Assembly (NCBI GenBank): GCA_973895155.1
Contig: OZ316892.1
Span: 3,844,001 to 3,908,000, forward strand
Reading direction: 5' to 3'
Source of the DNA: Marsupella aquatica
Taxonomy: Eukaryota; Marchantiophyta
Length of the DNA stretch: 64,000 nt
Part shown: positions 35,098 through 45,008 of the stretch, one piece after another
Position numbering within the stretch: the first letter of the stretch is position 1
Layout: each line of letters begins with the position of its first letter
Made by a program: the position numbers and the translations under genes
The notes under the pieces: generated by a model
Databases searched by the model: none
Told to the model about the DNA's origin: nothing
The model's input: the letters and a program-made list of their open reading frames with translations, nothing else

Positions 35098-37242
35098 TCA
35101 CTCTGATTCAGAATCGCTAATGACCCATTCCTCACTTGTTGTCTCATAGTCCTCTCTGTAAGGATCCTGACCCTTCCGTGGCCAGGCCTCAAAAAGATCA
35201 TAGTCCATTGGGTTTTGACGCTTCCCAGCTGCTACTGATTCCACAAGCCAAGCATATGAAACCACAAACACATTATGGGACATGACATAAAAGCGAATGT
35301 CTCCCTTCCCAAACTTGCGGCAGGCTTTGGGATATGACTTAGTAATGACATGAGTGGTGTCCTCTGTTATATTCTCCTCCACTGTCCCACCTAGGTCAAG
35401 CACTGTGGACTTGTACACTTTGCACTTAACCTCTCCAATTCCCGCCTCCACAAATACCATGCTCAGCCCTTTCAGAATGGGGGTTGGTTGCTTCGTCTCC
35501 TCAGCCAACATACACTTCAGCCTTGTAGAGCTCTGTCCTTTGTTGAGTACAGGTCCATATTGGAGATCAGCAAGCCGTGCCTTTGCTTCCCAGACTTCTT
35601 GTTCAGCCCAAGCTGATGCAGAAGCTTCTTCATCCTCCCACAACTCATATTGCTCAGTATCCTGTACAATCTTATGTGCTATGGAATCTGTGATCCAAGA
35701 GGCCTCAACTACTTTTAGGCCTTGCTTAGTAATTGCAGAATTCATGTAGGACCATGACCACTTCTTTATCACTGATAGCCATGTCCCTGCAACAACATGT
35801 GTAGTCTCTGGAGTGATGTCCTGAACTACAGTGCCATGGAGCTCAGAGAATCGTTTCTGTACAGTTGGCCAATGCACTTTGGTCAACCCATGCTGGCCAT
35901 GGACCAAAATCGCTCTGACCCCTGTAAACACTGCTGGGTGGTCACACTTTCTACGTTTACCAGGCTCCATGTACACACACTCTACGTGATGACAGTGAAT
36001 TTGGAAGAATGGGTTCACCTGACAATACAAGGACAACAAAATTCCTGCTTTTTGAGTTGATCTGGCCCACTGGTGCTCAAGTCCGATTTTGATAGGTACA
36101 AGGGATATGTGAACAATACGTACTAGGCACCTGCACGGATGCAGGACATTGTTTGAATATATACTACAAAATCCATATCCGTGGTGAAATGAAGTGCAAC
36201 CAACTTGTCATGGCACATACATATTTTGTTGTAAAGGAGGATACATTCAATGACAAACTTATAGGGCAATTTGATTAATTGCATGCCTGATAATTTATAC
36301 GCTTACAACTTAGAAGTCCTGTTTTAATTTAGCAGTCTGATGAAAGTGTTTATGAAAATGACCACTCAGCCTAAATACTTCCAAGAAGGCTTGTAAGGAT
36401 AAGTTTGTATAGGCATGTACCCAGCCACTGACGCCAGAGCACAAGATAAGTGCTGCCTATATAAACTCGCCTACCCAACTCCTTTTCAAAATTGGAATCT
36501 CTGCAATCTCAAAAAATAGTACATCCACATCAGGTGCACTGTGCATGTACAATGTTCAGCTTCACAGCCAAGATATGTGATCTCTCACAGGAGTGCGCGA
36601 GGTAGGATCAATGGCATGGCGATGACAATAAAATATCCATCGATCAACACCATGTGCAGAGTGATCATAGATTTCTCTGTCACAAGCATAACCCTCTGCT
36701 TGATGATCTTTCAGGCAATGATAGTGCCACATAGTGGGACACCTAGCACAGTGGACTATGTCAGTCCAGTAGTCATCATCATGCTCACCACATGCCTTGC
36801 ACCTATGAAGTGGGCAAGCTGTGGCATGAGCAGGCAAACACTCAAAACAGAAAAATCTCACACAAAAACGGTCTGGACATTTCCTAACATTTGCTGCAGC
36901 ATCAACAGAGCCCTCATAGGACCCCAACTTCCCACACTGTGCACACTTAGCCTGCTTCTCCAAACAATCAGTGCACATCCAGTCTCCCTGGTGTGTTGAC
37001 GGGAGGCCCACCCCTGGACAGTTGTTTTCTGCAGCAAGGTCAGACTCCGGGTTGAGGTGGAAATGCCTCATGCAAGGGCCCTCACAAATGACCAGGCCCC
37101 CACCATCGTCACAAATGGCACAACAATGAGCTGCCTTCTGGAAAATCTGACTTGCAGAGAAGTTAGTAGCATCTGCCCCAAGTACACCTGTGTTTCTCAC
37201 CTCTGTCACACGCTTTTTGGCTTGAATTTTAGGCCGTGCCAT
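35098..37242 (-). CDS. PHD (EDM2-like) and double-BRCT fusion protein carried by the CACTA element
   Basis: Two exons, 36589-37242 and 35098-36018, are separated by a 570-bp GT-AG intron and join in phase 0, giving 524 residues from the first ATG. Residues about 35-205 are a Cys/His-rich block: CAICDDGGGLVICEGPC and FHL, then WMCTDC, CAQCG, CPLHRCKACGE, CARCPTMWHYHC and YCHRH. This resembles the PHD/ATRX-like zinc fingers of EDM2, a plant chromatin regulator. Residues about 240-345 and 395-490 are two BRCT-like domains (DITPETTHVVA, ASWITDSI; NITEDTTHVIT, YAWLVESV). The tail is acidic. Such parts bind histone tails and phosphoproteins. It shares orientation with the transposase genes. An acceptor-like CAG sits just before the ATG, so a further 5' exon may exist. 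Confidence 0.75.
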
Positions 37243-37254
37243 GCCTGCGCATGA

Positions 37255-37398
37255 GATAGACTCTACAATTTAGCAGACTGTACAGAAAGTAAAATATATT
37301 TAGCATTTAAGGTACAAAGGCATTTAGATAGACTCTACAATTTAGCAGACTGCACAGAAAGTAAAATATATTTAGCATTTAAGGTACAAAGGCATTTG
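37255..37398. repeat. 72-bp tandem duplication upstream of the PHD-BRCT start
   Basis: A 72-bp unit beginning GATAGACTCTACAATTTAGC at 37255 is repeated at 37327 with one mismatch (CTGTACAG against CTGCACAG). It lies directly upstream of the minus-strand ATG at 37242, so the duplicated DNA is 5' leader, intron or promoter of that gene. Confidence 0.9.
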
Positions 37399-38012
37399 CT
37401 ACTGCAATGAATTGGAATGGCCACACAAGGATGCAGAGCACACATACTTTTGGTATGTTGAGCCCACACACAAAACTGATCCCCTAATACAATTTCTCCA
37501 CCAACACCTCAATTTTAATTGTGGCTATGATTCACCAAAGGAGATCTGCAACAACATTTCATGCATTTGAATCACATACAATAGTCGTGACATGTAAAAC
37601 AGGCATTCTTCGAAGAGGATTGGTATGAAGCAGTGTCATAAGGGTTGAAATTTATACATCCTAAATAGGTTATGATAGTGGCTGAGACAAATAAGTGAGG
37701 CATAAATCATTTTGCATATTATCACATGGCCCATTAATTCATTCAACGTTGCAATGTTCACCAGGTTAAAGCAGTCATGAAAGCAGTCTTTCAATAGAGA
37801 CTTTTATGCGAGTTTGCTAGCCTCTTAAATTAGGATATTTTGCTTAGTGCAGGCATAATAGGATATAAGTTATGTACTGTTGACCCTAAACCCTGGACCC
37901 AAAATTGCTCATACATCAAAATTTTAAGTAAATATCCTCTGTGTTGAAGTCAGAGTGTTAAGCTATAGGTCAATGGTATCTGGTCTGTGCATGCGGTGTG
38001 ACAAGTGGTCCT

Positions 38013-38462
38013 CTAGAGCATGTGATCCAAACATGTGTAGACACCAAAGTCACCGGTGGTGGGGTCTGGGAGGGCAGGACAAGTGACATCACCAGGCACA
38101 CTGCAGGATGGCGAGTGGTTCCAGATGATACATTGTGCTCTGTGCAAAAATCGGCATCCAAGAGAACGGTCATCCAATTCTGGGCCAGAAGCCCTACAGG
38201 CAGGACAGTCATATTGGCAACTGTGTACACACCCTTGGCACCTAATTTGTGGCGGGTCATGTACAAGAGACACAAATACCAAGGATGTCGGGAAGGGTAC
38301 TGAAGCAGGTAGAGGCCGGCTGTAGTTGTTCCTGGAAACAACAGGGTACTCAAAGTACCATGCAGACTGGGCTGGAAGGATCCCAAGTCTGACATACTCA
38401 AGGCGCAACATCTCTGCCTTGCGTGCAAGTCGCACATGTTCAGCGTTGCGGGTCCTCACCAT
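38013..38462 (-). CDS. Cysteine-rich 149-residue open frame, possible upstream exon
   Basis: The frame starts with a basic helix-like MVRTRNAEHVRLARKAEMLR and later has CQGCVHSCQYDCPACR and a further Cys/His cluster, which suggests zinc binding. It lies upstream of the PHD-BRCT gene on the same strand and may be a 5' exon or an independent small gene. A second overlapping minus-strand frame of 155 codons exists, so chance is possible. I recognise no family. Confidence 0.25.
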   Translation of the reverse strand: MVRTRNAEHVRLARKAEMLRLEYVRLGILPAQSAWYFEYPVVSRNNYSRPLPASVPFPTSLVFVSLVHDPPQIRCQGCVHSCQYDCPACRASGPELDDRSLGCRFLHRAQCIIWNHSPSCSVPGDVTCPALPDPTTGDFGVYTCLDHML

Positions 38463-38639
38463 AAGTGTTGCTTTCGTTGTGATGTCCTCTGTTCACGTCC
38501 TTTGATGAGCAAGGTGAGCAGGAGGTCGACTTGCCTCGCCAACAGCAACCACCTAAACTAATCAGTTCCCACTCATTGTCTTGGTTCCAACTACAGGTCA
38601 TAGTATACACATAGCATGAAACGTGCATAGTACATATTT

Positions 38640-39440
38640 GATTCTGAGTTTATGAGTTTCCTAAGACAAAGAGCTTGGTGATAAACCCATATTCTCGACG
38701 GACATGTATATCAATCATATTAAACTCCTGTTTTTTCATCCAGAAAGACCGAAAGTCTCACCTTGCAGGTTGCAGCAGAGAGAAAATTCACTGGTTGTCG
38801 TGTTGTGCAAGTGAACCTCCACTGATGCCCCGGTGTAGCCCCTCAGATGCAGGTGACACTTACCAACTCCCAAGTTGCCTGGTCTAACAGAAAATGCTTA
38901 TATCTTCAGAACTTTATAGAGCAAGTACATGATCACATACTTCTGGATCTATTCATATTTGGAACTCTTGCCAACTACAACTCCCATTATGCACAAGCTC
39001 ACATCAACAGAGAAAGATACAGAATGCATACTTACTATGGCTCTAAGCACCTTCACTACCTTGTTGAACCCAGTCCTGAAGTCTTTTCAGCGTGTTTGTT
39101 GTGCTGTCTCCTTTGGCACCCAACACCTTAGTCCTTGATGTAACAGAATGCGATTTTACAAGTTAGATGCTTTGGAACCTTCTATGGTCTTAGCTGAATT
39201 GATGTCATCGTAAGTGGTGAAAGACAAGGAAGACGAAAGCTGGTTGAAGAGCTGTGGACAACACACTAGCATGAAGTGCTTCAACCAATCCACTGCCAAA
39301 CGGAACTCTTACACAGTCACATTCTTTTAGTAAACAAAAACTCAGTCAAACTTCAGAATCAAAGTACAGACTCTGAAGGACCAAAGGAGGATGTTGTGAG
39401 TTTCTCTGTTGTTTAATGTGTTACCCTTCTAGTTTCAAAG
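38640..39440. other. CACTA internal stretch without supported gene
   Basis: Only short overlapping frames are present and none has a recognisable motif. The end of the stretch (about 39440-39470, with CTGAAT and then TCTACCAG) looks like the 3' end of an intron that came along with the eL20 fragment. Confidence 0.4.
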
Positions 39441-39470
39441 TTAGCAAATGCTGAATAATGTGTCTACCAG

Positions 39471-39813
39471 ATCTTCGAAAAGAAGCCCACCACAATTAAG
39501 AACTTCGGTATCTGGGTCCACGTATCAGAGTCGTACAGGTTATCACAACATGTACAAGGAATATTGTGATACCACAAGAAACGGAGCTGCAGAGCAGATG
39601 TATGATGAGATGGCTTCTTGTTATAGAGTTCGGTTCCCTTGCATCCAGATCATGAAGACTACGACAGTCCCTGTCTCTCTGTGCAAGCGAGAAAGTACCA
39701 AGCAGTTCCATGATTCAAAGATCAAGTTCCCCTTGACGTACTGCAAGATTCAACCTCCATTGCGAAAGCTAAAGAAGACTTACAAGGCCACCAAGCCCAA
39801 CACAATTGTTTGA
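39471..39813 (+). pseudogene. RPL18a: Captured fragment of ribosomal protein eL20 (RPL18a)
   Basis: The plus strand reads [16 protein letters not shown], then after a one-base shift near 39519 reads [14 protein letters not shown] and onward ([41 protein letters not shown]) to a stop at 39811. This is the C-terminal two-thirds of plant eL20, a structural protein of the large ribosomal subunit. The N-terminal third is missing. The homology starts right after TCTACCAG, an intron-acceptor-like sequence, so the fragment probably came as genomic DNA, not via mRNA. It lies opposite in strand to the transposase genes. The frameshift makes a functional product unlikely. Confidence 0.85.
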
Positions 39814-42800
39814 GTAGTGCGGGTGCAGGTTCCCAATTTTGAGACAATTTGGCTCATTTTATGTCCCGAGGGAATCCTGGAGTTTATGTATTGAGTTTCT
39901 AGGTGAAGATGCTTAATATAAGGAAATTCAATTATCACTTCGTTCCCAACTTCTATTAATTGAAAATACACAAGCTGGAAGCAAGAAGACAAGCCACAAT
40001 CTAGCATCTTAGCCAAACACAATCGTCCCGACAAAGCAAAACTCAGCTGGACAGAAGTCACTCGGATCCACAAAAAATTGAAGATTCACCTCCAAGCCGG
40101 AGGCTGATCACTTCAGTACAGCAGCTTCTAGACGGAACAAACTCTGCTCAGCCCCACAGAAACACAAATGTTAAGGCTCCAAGTCAGAGCTCACAAACAG
40201 AAACTCAGATAAATAACATTCAAAATCTGTCCAGGTTTGTGCAAAGTGTACATATTCATTCTTCTGGAATGAACACGCAATGCATACATCACCTAGACAC
40301 AGTCATTATAAATCATTGGGCGATTGGGGACCACTAAGCAGGTGTGTTCCTATTTCGAGGCTACAGGAAAGGATAGAGTGACACCAAACTCAAGAGTACA
40401 CCAAAAGAAAAACAGCAAGAACCAAAGTCAATCATGTGTGGATAAACTGCACATGGGAAGTTCCCCTGAAGAAGCATCAGTTGCTAACATTGTCACCCGA
40501 ACCACACCTAGTTTATGACCTCAATGTCTTCAGCCTCAATATCCAATCCTCAGCCCCCTGGTGCTTCCGTGTTTGTTCTGAAAATTTCTGTGATGAAATA
40601 ATTATTCAATACATTCAATAGGAGTTCAGACAATCTGAAGAGGACTTTGGACTTGAATGGGGGACAGCGTGGCCATATAGTTATCCTTGTGGCCTTCAGC
40701 TACGTGTCTCACGCTGAATTTCACTTTCCAGTTTCGAGAGTTGTGAAGGTCTAGTTTTAGTAACTTCCTCCTGACTCGACTTGGGAGCATTCTCTGTATT
40801 TGCTAGCTTGTAGTTAGCTTTGACTCCTTTCAGCTTAGTTGACGACCCTCCTGAGATATTAACAATTAATATCAAAGGCATTGAAACAAAGCGGGTGGCA
40901 GTTTCAGTATCTCAGGCAATGCAAAATTAATCCATACTTAATCAGCCCTGGCCACACATTCCTTCAAAGCCCCTCATACTAGCAAGCAGGTCTGGCCTGT
41001 GAATCTTGTAGTGCTTAACGATACAAAGCCTTCCCAAGTACCAATTCAAAAGTAGCAGAAATAGATCGAAAGCTAGTTCCGATGATAGCTCCCAAAAGCT
41101 TTCCTCAGCCCGATTCCTATGCACATCAGAGGAGCTCAAACCATTTAGAAATGAGATCACAGATTACTCTTGACAATCTCAAAAATGCCACAACCTAAGC
41201 ACTGACAGCTCCGTCCCCCCATTCTAATTTCTCCGACAAGTTTGCCTTAAAGCACATCCACTCGCAGTTCAAGCAGATTCAGAATCATCATAGACAATAG
41301 AGTGTTCTACCATAGCCCACGGTAGGTCCACGGCCATCGTAACAAACGCTCCACCCCCGGGGCTTATTAGTATTGCTCACTTTTAAGAAGGGCAGTTTTC
41401 GCAAAAGCAGTCTAATTGCCTAGACTGCACTAGAAAAGTTGGAGGCAATATCACAACGGAGCATTCTGCGTCTAAGGGAGAGCGACGCCGTTCAGGAGAT
41501 AGATGCGCGAGAGAGTGAAGATGGTGGGGAGTGGAAGACGGGTTGGGACTGGACCCTTGGTGCCGGTGGGTAATATGTGGGGTTTCAATGAACAATGGGC
41601 CAGTTTGAGGAGGATTAAGAAGCGCGCACCCCACGTTCTTGTGTGGTGGTTGGGTGGGGTTTTGTTTGATAGAAGAAGAAATCACCATTCTCTTATGGAA
41701 GAAAGAAAATCGTAGGAAACAGTGGGCGGGAGAACAAGGCATGTAATAGAGAACAACGAGGCATGTAATAGAGTACTTGCGGTTACTCTAATGGTGCACA
41801 AACACTCACCTTTGTCTTCCGCTTTGTCTGCTGTGGCCAACAAATCCCAGAGCGCTGCCGAGCTTGGTGGTTGCTTGATGGTTGAAAGTGCGTAGCTCAC
41901 GTCCCTACCTCAATGTCCAACTCAATGTGGGATGCAACAACTTCTCTTGGTCGCATCTCCTCTTGGTCGCATCTCCTCTTGGTTGCATCTCCTCCTTGTC
42001 GCAGCTCCTCTTGGGGTTCACAGCTAGCGCGCAGCAGCGCTCGATTGTTGACAATGCGCAGCTGAGCTAGGAGAAGAACTGAATGACTGTGGCTGCTCTT
42101 CTCTGCAGTCCAAGCACCCGGCTGGCAGAATGCTACAACACCTGAAAGAAGCGCACTTTCAGCTGCATGGCCGGGACTAGTAGAAGCCGTTGACGGTGAA
42201 GGGCATTCTCGGTTTGGACCTCCTCTCTCCAACCCCTTCTAACCCGCACCTCCAAAGTTGTTTCGGGAGTTGATTAGCAATAACGTCGCTCCTATGCCAA
42301 AGGCACCAAGAACCAAGCCAAAAGAAAGGGTTTAGCAAAGGGAGAGCGATGTAGTGTGCACTGATCAATGACTCAAAGTTGACGTTGAACCCTCCATTGC
42401 GCTAGCTATTGGCGATTGCCACACAGAGAGCAGCCGTATGTAGCAAACTGTAATGCAGATACTCCCGTCAAAGGTCGATGCGTCACACTCAGCTTTAGAG
42501 GAAGGATAAACGATTGAGCAGCATTGCATTGTGCAAAAATGTTGGAGAAGCACATTGCTTCCAGGCCCGAGCTCACCTCCTTCCCCTTTCACCACTTCGC
42601 AGCTCCTCCAAGAGACATTCACTCAAGGGCACATCACGCAGTTGCTTGCCCTCCTCAGAAGCTCAACACCACAGCCACCAAAGTTGTCAGCTCCCACTGC
42701 AACTGAACAGGTCACTACCAAAAGCCCGCTCCCACCGCAGCTGAACAAGTGAGCGACACAAGAGTGTAGGACCTCCGCCAAGCCCAGGGCAGCAGCTCAA

Positions 42801-44700
42801 TGAAACTCAATTTGCAACTCGTCTCACTCTCGCTCTTGCTGCAAAGAAAAAAAAGCGCAGGTCAAACTCCTTTGTGGCCTCAGTCCCCACCGCTTTCCCC
42901 AAGCTATGGACAACTACTAGCAGCTTGCGCTCACAGCATGACATCCAGGTCTTTAGCCAACTGCACACTGGAAACCGAGAGAAGTGAGCGCAGTCACGCA
43001 AGGCCAAAAAAGACCAAAGTTGAGCCAAAGCAAAACTTTACTAATGTATTTACAGTCAAGCATGAGGGCAATCAGGTAAGCAGAAGACCACGCATTCCCG
43101 CAAAGAGTTGTAGGTTCTCGTCACTTCCTCGCCTCTGTATAGAAGGTCGATCGTTGTATCTCGGGTACCCAATGACAGTGGAGATGAATGCAAATAGGCC
43201 TCACCAATCGCCAGTCATCCGCGATAAACCTCCCGACAACCTTGCTCCTATACACCTTAGCACCCGCATTGTCACCACAAGAAAGACGAATGTAAGATTT
43301 AGGGCCCACCTAAACCCTATAGTGAGATTGCAGTCGACAATGGGTCATATAGCAAAGGTCGAAGCTCCAAGCCCTACGCAATGACATGAAATCCCACCTC
43401 CAAAAGCGCTAAATGTATTGACTGAGTGCGATCAGGTGCAAGAGTCGAGAGCAACTGAGGAAAAGTGCATTATCGGGCGCAAAGTGTTTGGCCTTGGATT
43501 CCCTTGCAGAAACGTGAAGGAAAACCCTGGTGGTAGCCGTCGACACTTTGTGCAATTTTCCTTTACAAAATCCGTTTACCCTAAACATTGAGTCGACTGG
43601 AAGGACTCGTTCATAGGCATTCTGCAAGCACCTAACACATTTAGACGTAAGTTCACAGTTAGGATTAAACGGTAACTAAGACCAAGGGTGCATGCATTTA
43701 TTTTTTTGGGGGGGGCTTTTAGTTGGGTATTTTGGGTATAGTCATTGGGTTAGATAAATATCCTAAGTCACCCAGATGGCAAAAAACAACACCTACCCTT
43801 AAACTCACCCTCCTCAAGCATAAACCCTCTGAAAACCCATTGGACATTTGGAGTCATTGGCAAAATAGGGTTAAATGGATGAAGAATGGACCGGGGGGGA
43901 TGGATGCCGACGATCCAATGGTCCCTAAACCCCCATCCCCTTAACATGCAACCCCCGACCCTTGACATCAAACCCCCCCTAAACCCCCTTTAGTGAAAAC
44001 CCAGCCACCCCCTAGCCTTGACATATAAATTGCCCCGGTTTCTACTAGTGTGTGAAAACTTTCCCGCTCATGAAACAACAAGACTCTCACTTTGCGGGCG
44101 CACTCTCTCTTTCTCCAAGTCCCTCCACAAAAGCTTTTGGCAGTCAAAAGTTTAGGGCAAAAGCTATTGCCAGTTGTATCAACTTGCAATTGCGCAACAT
44201 GGTTCATTGGAAGAGGGCTTCCGATAGAGAAATTGATGCAACGGCATTGCATTGTGCACTTAAGGAAAAAGAGGTCCTAAATTGGGCCCTTCAATATTCC
44301 CATATGAAGGGGGTTCCATTTGATATTGGCTAATTATGGGGTATATATGCAGAGCAAATTTTTAAAATGAGTTAGTGGATGAAGTGAGTTTTAATATGTG
44401 TGTGAGCAGTATGTGACAAGTACCACTAATTGGTTGTGGTGACTTTTTTAAGGTAACTATGTATGTAGAGTATTAGGGTTTAGGGTGCATCATTATTTTG
44501 GGGGGCATGGCACAAATTTTCACACCTTTTTGAACTCAGTTGCGGCCGTGTACATGAATGTTAACTTAAATTTGGTTGGTTCTTGTCTAGCTAGAATCAC
44601 AAATTTGCCCTACTTACCTAAACTTCAATTAGGGTAAAAATGTCATGTATACTTTCTTACAGGGGAACAATAAAGAGCAACTCAGTGATGGTTAAAGCAA
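39814..44700. other. CACTA 5' half: about 5 kb with no recognised gene
   Basis: Several frames of 60-194 codons exist on both strands (for example 42800-43384 plus, 41383-41742 minus, 44052-44333 plus). None shows a motif I know, and many overlap each other. The stretch may contain more captured host exons, the promoter of the minus-strand genes, or decayed repeats. A C-rich segment (CCCC(T)AAACCCC words) lies at about 43895-44035. Confidence 0.4.
41941..42014. repeat. 16-bp minisatellite in the CACTA element, about 4.5 copies
   Basis: The unit CTCCTCTTGGTCGCAT repeats with few changes. Short frames crossing it are repeat artefacts. Confidence 0.75.
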
Positions 44701-45005
44701 AGGGAGGTAACTATATATAATTGCATGACATAATGTGATTAATATGATGGATCCAAAATCATATGTATTGGGCAAGGAAATCATGTAAGTCATGGTCACT
44801 TATATAACTTCAATATACTTGCCTTAACTCAGTTACAGAAGCAACTTTCCCAATAGTTAAATACATGACTTCCCAGAACTTCACCAAAAGTGAGTCAAGA
44901 AGATGTAACAAAGATGACACCCTAAACCTTGGAGTCACTTATTTTCAAAGGTCTCACACAAGTCATGTAAGGTTGGGTCTCAGAATGGCTCGGTTTCTTC
45001 TAGTG
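44700..45005. repeat. CACTA right subterminal repeats and terminal inverted repeat
   Basis: AAGTCAT, GGTCAC, ATGACTT, GAGTCAA, GAGTCAC and AAGTCAT words, six or more, lead up to the terminal repeat ending CTTCTAGTG. They match the words at the left end and are probable transposase-binding sites. Confidence 0.7.
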
Positions 45006-45008
45006 TAG
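45006..45008. other. CACTA target-site duplication, right (TAG)
   Basis: It matches the TAG at 26213-26215. Confidence 0.92.

Larger units (their letters stand above)
26216..45005 (-). mobile_element. CACTA (En/Spm) DNA transposon, 18.8 kb, probably autonomous
   Basis: The ends are CACTAGAAGAATCCGAG and, on the other strand, CACTAGAAGAAACCGAG. A 30-bp imperfect inverted repeat has about 24 matches, with CTGAGACC repeated at the same offset in both. TAG duplications flank it. Both ends carry many GTGACT/AAGTCA words, as expected for transposase-binding subterminal repeats. Minus-strand genes are a PHD-BRCT gene, a tnp2 transposase and a TNPA-like gene, all open after splicing. It also carries an eL20 gene fragment on the plus strand and about 5 kb of unrecognised DNA. 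It lies inside a copia element, so it is younger than that insertion. Confidence 0.95.

Noticed and set aside
43895-44035. CCCCTAAACCCC words suggesting an interstitial telomere repeat
   Set aside because: The words are irregular and do not form a TTTAGGG-type array.
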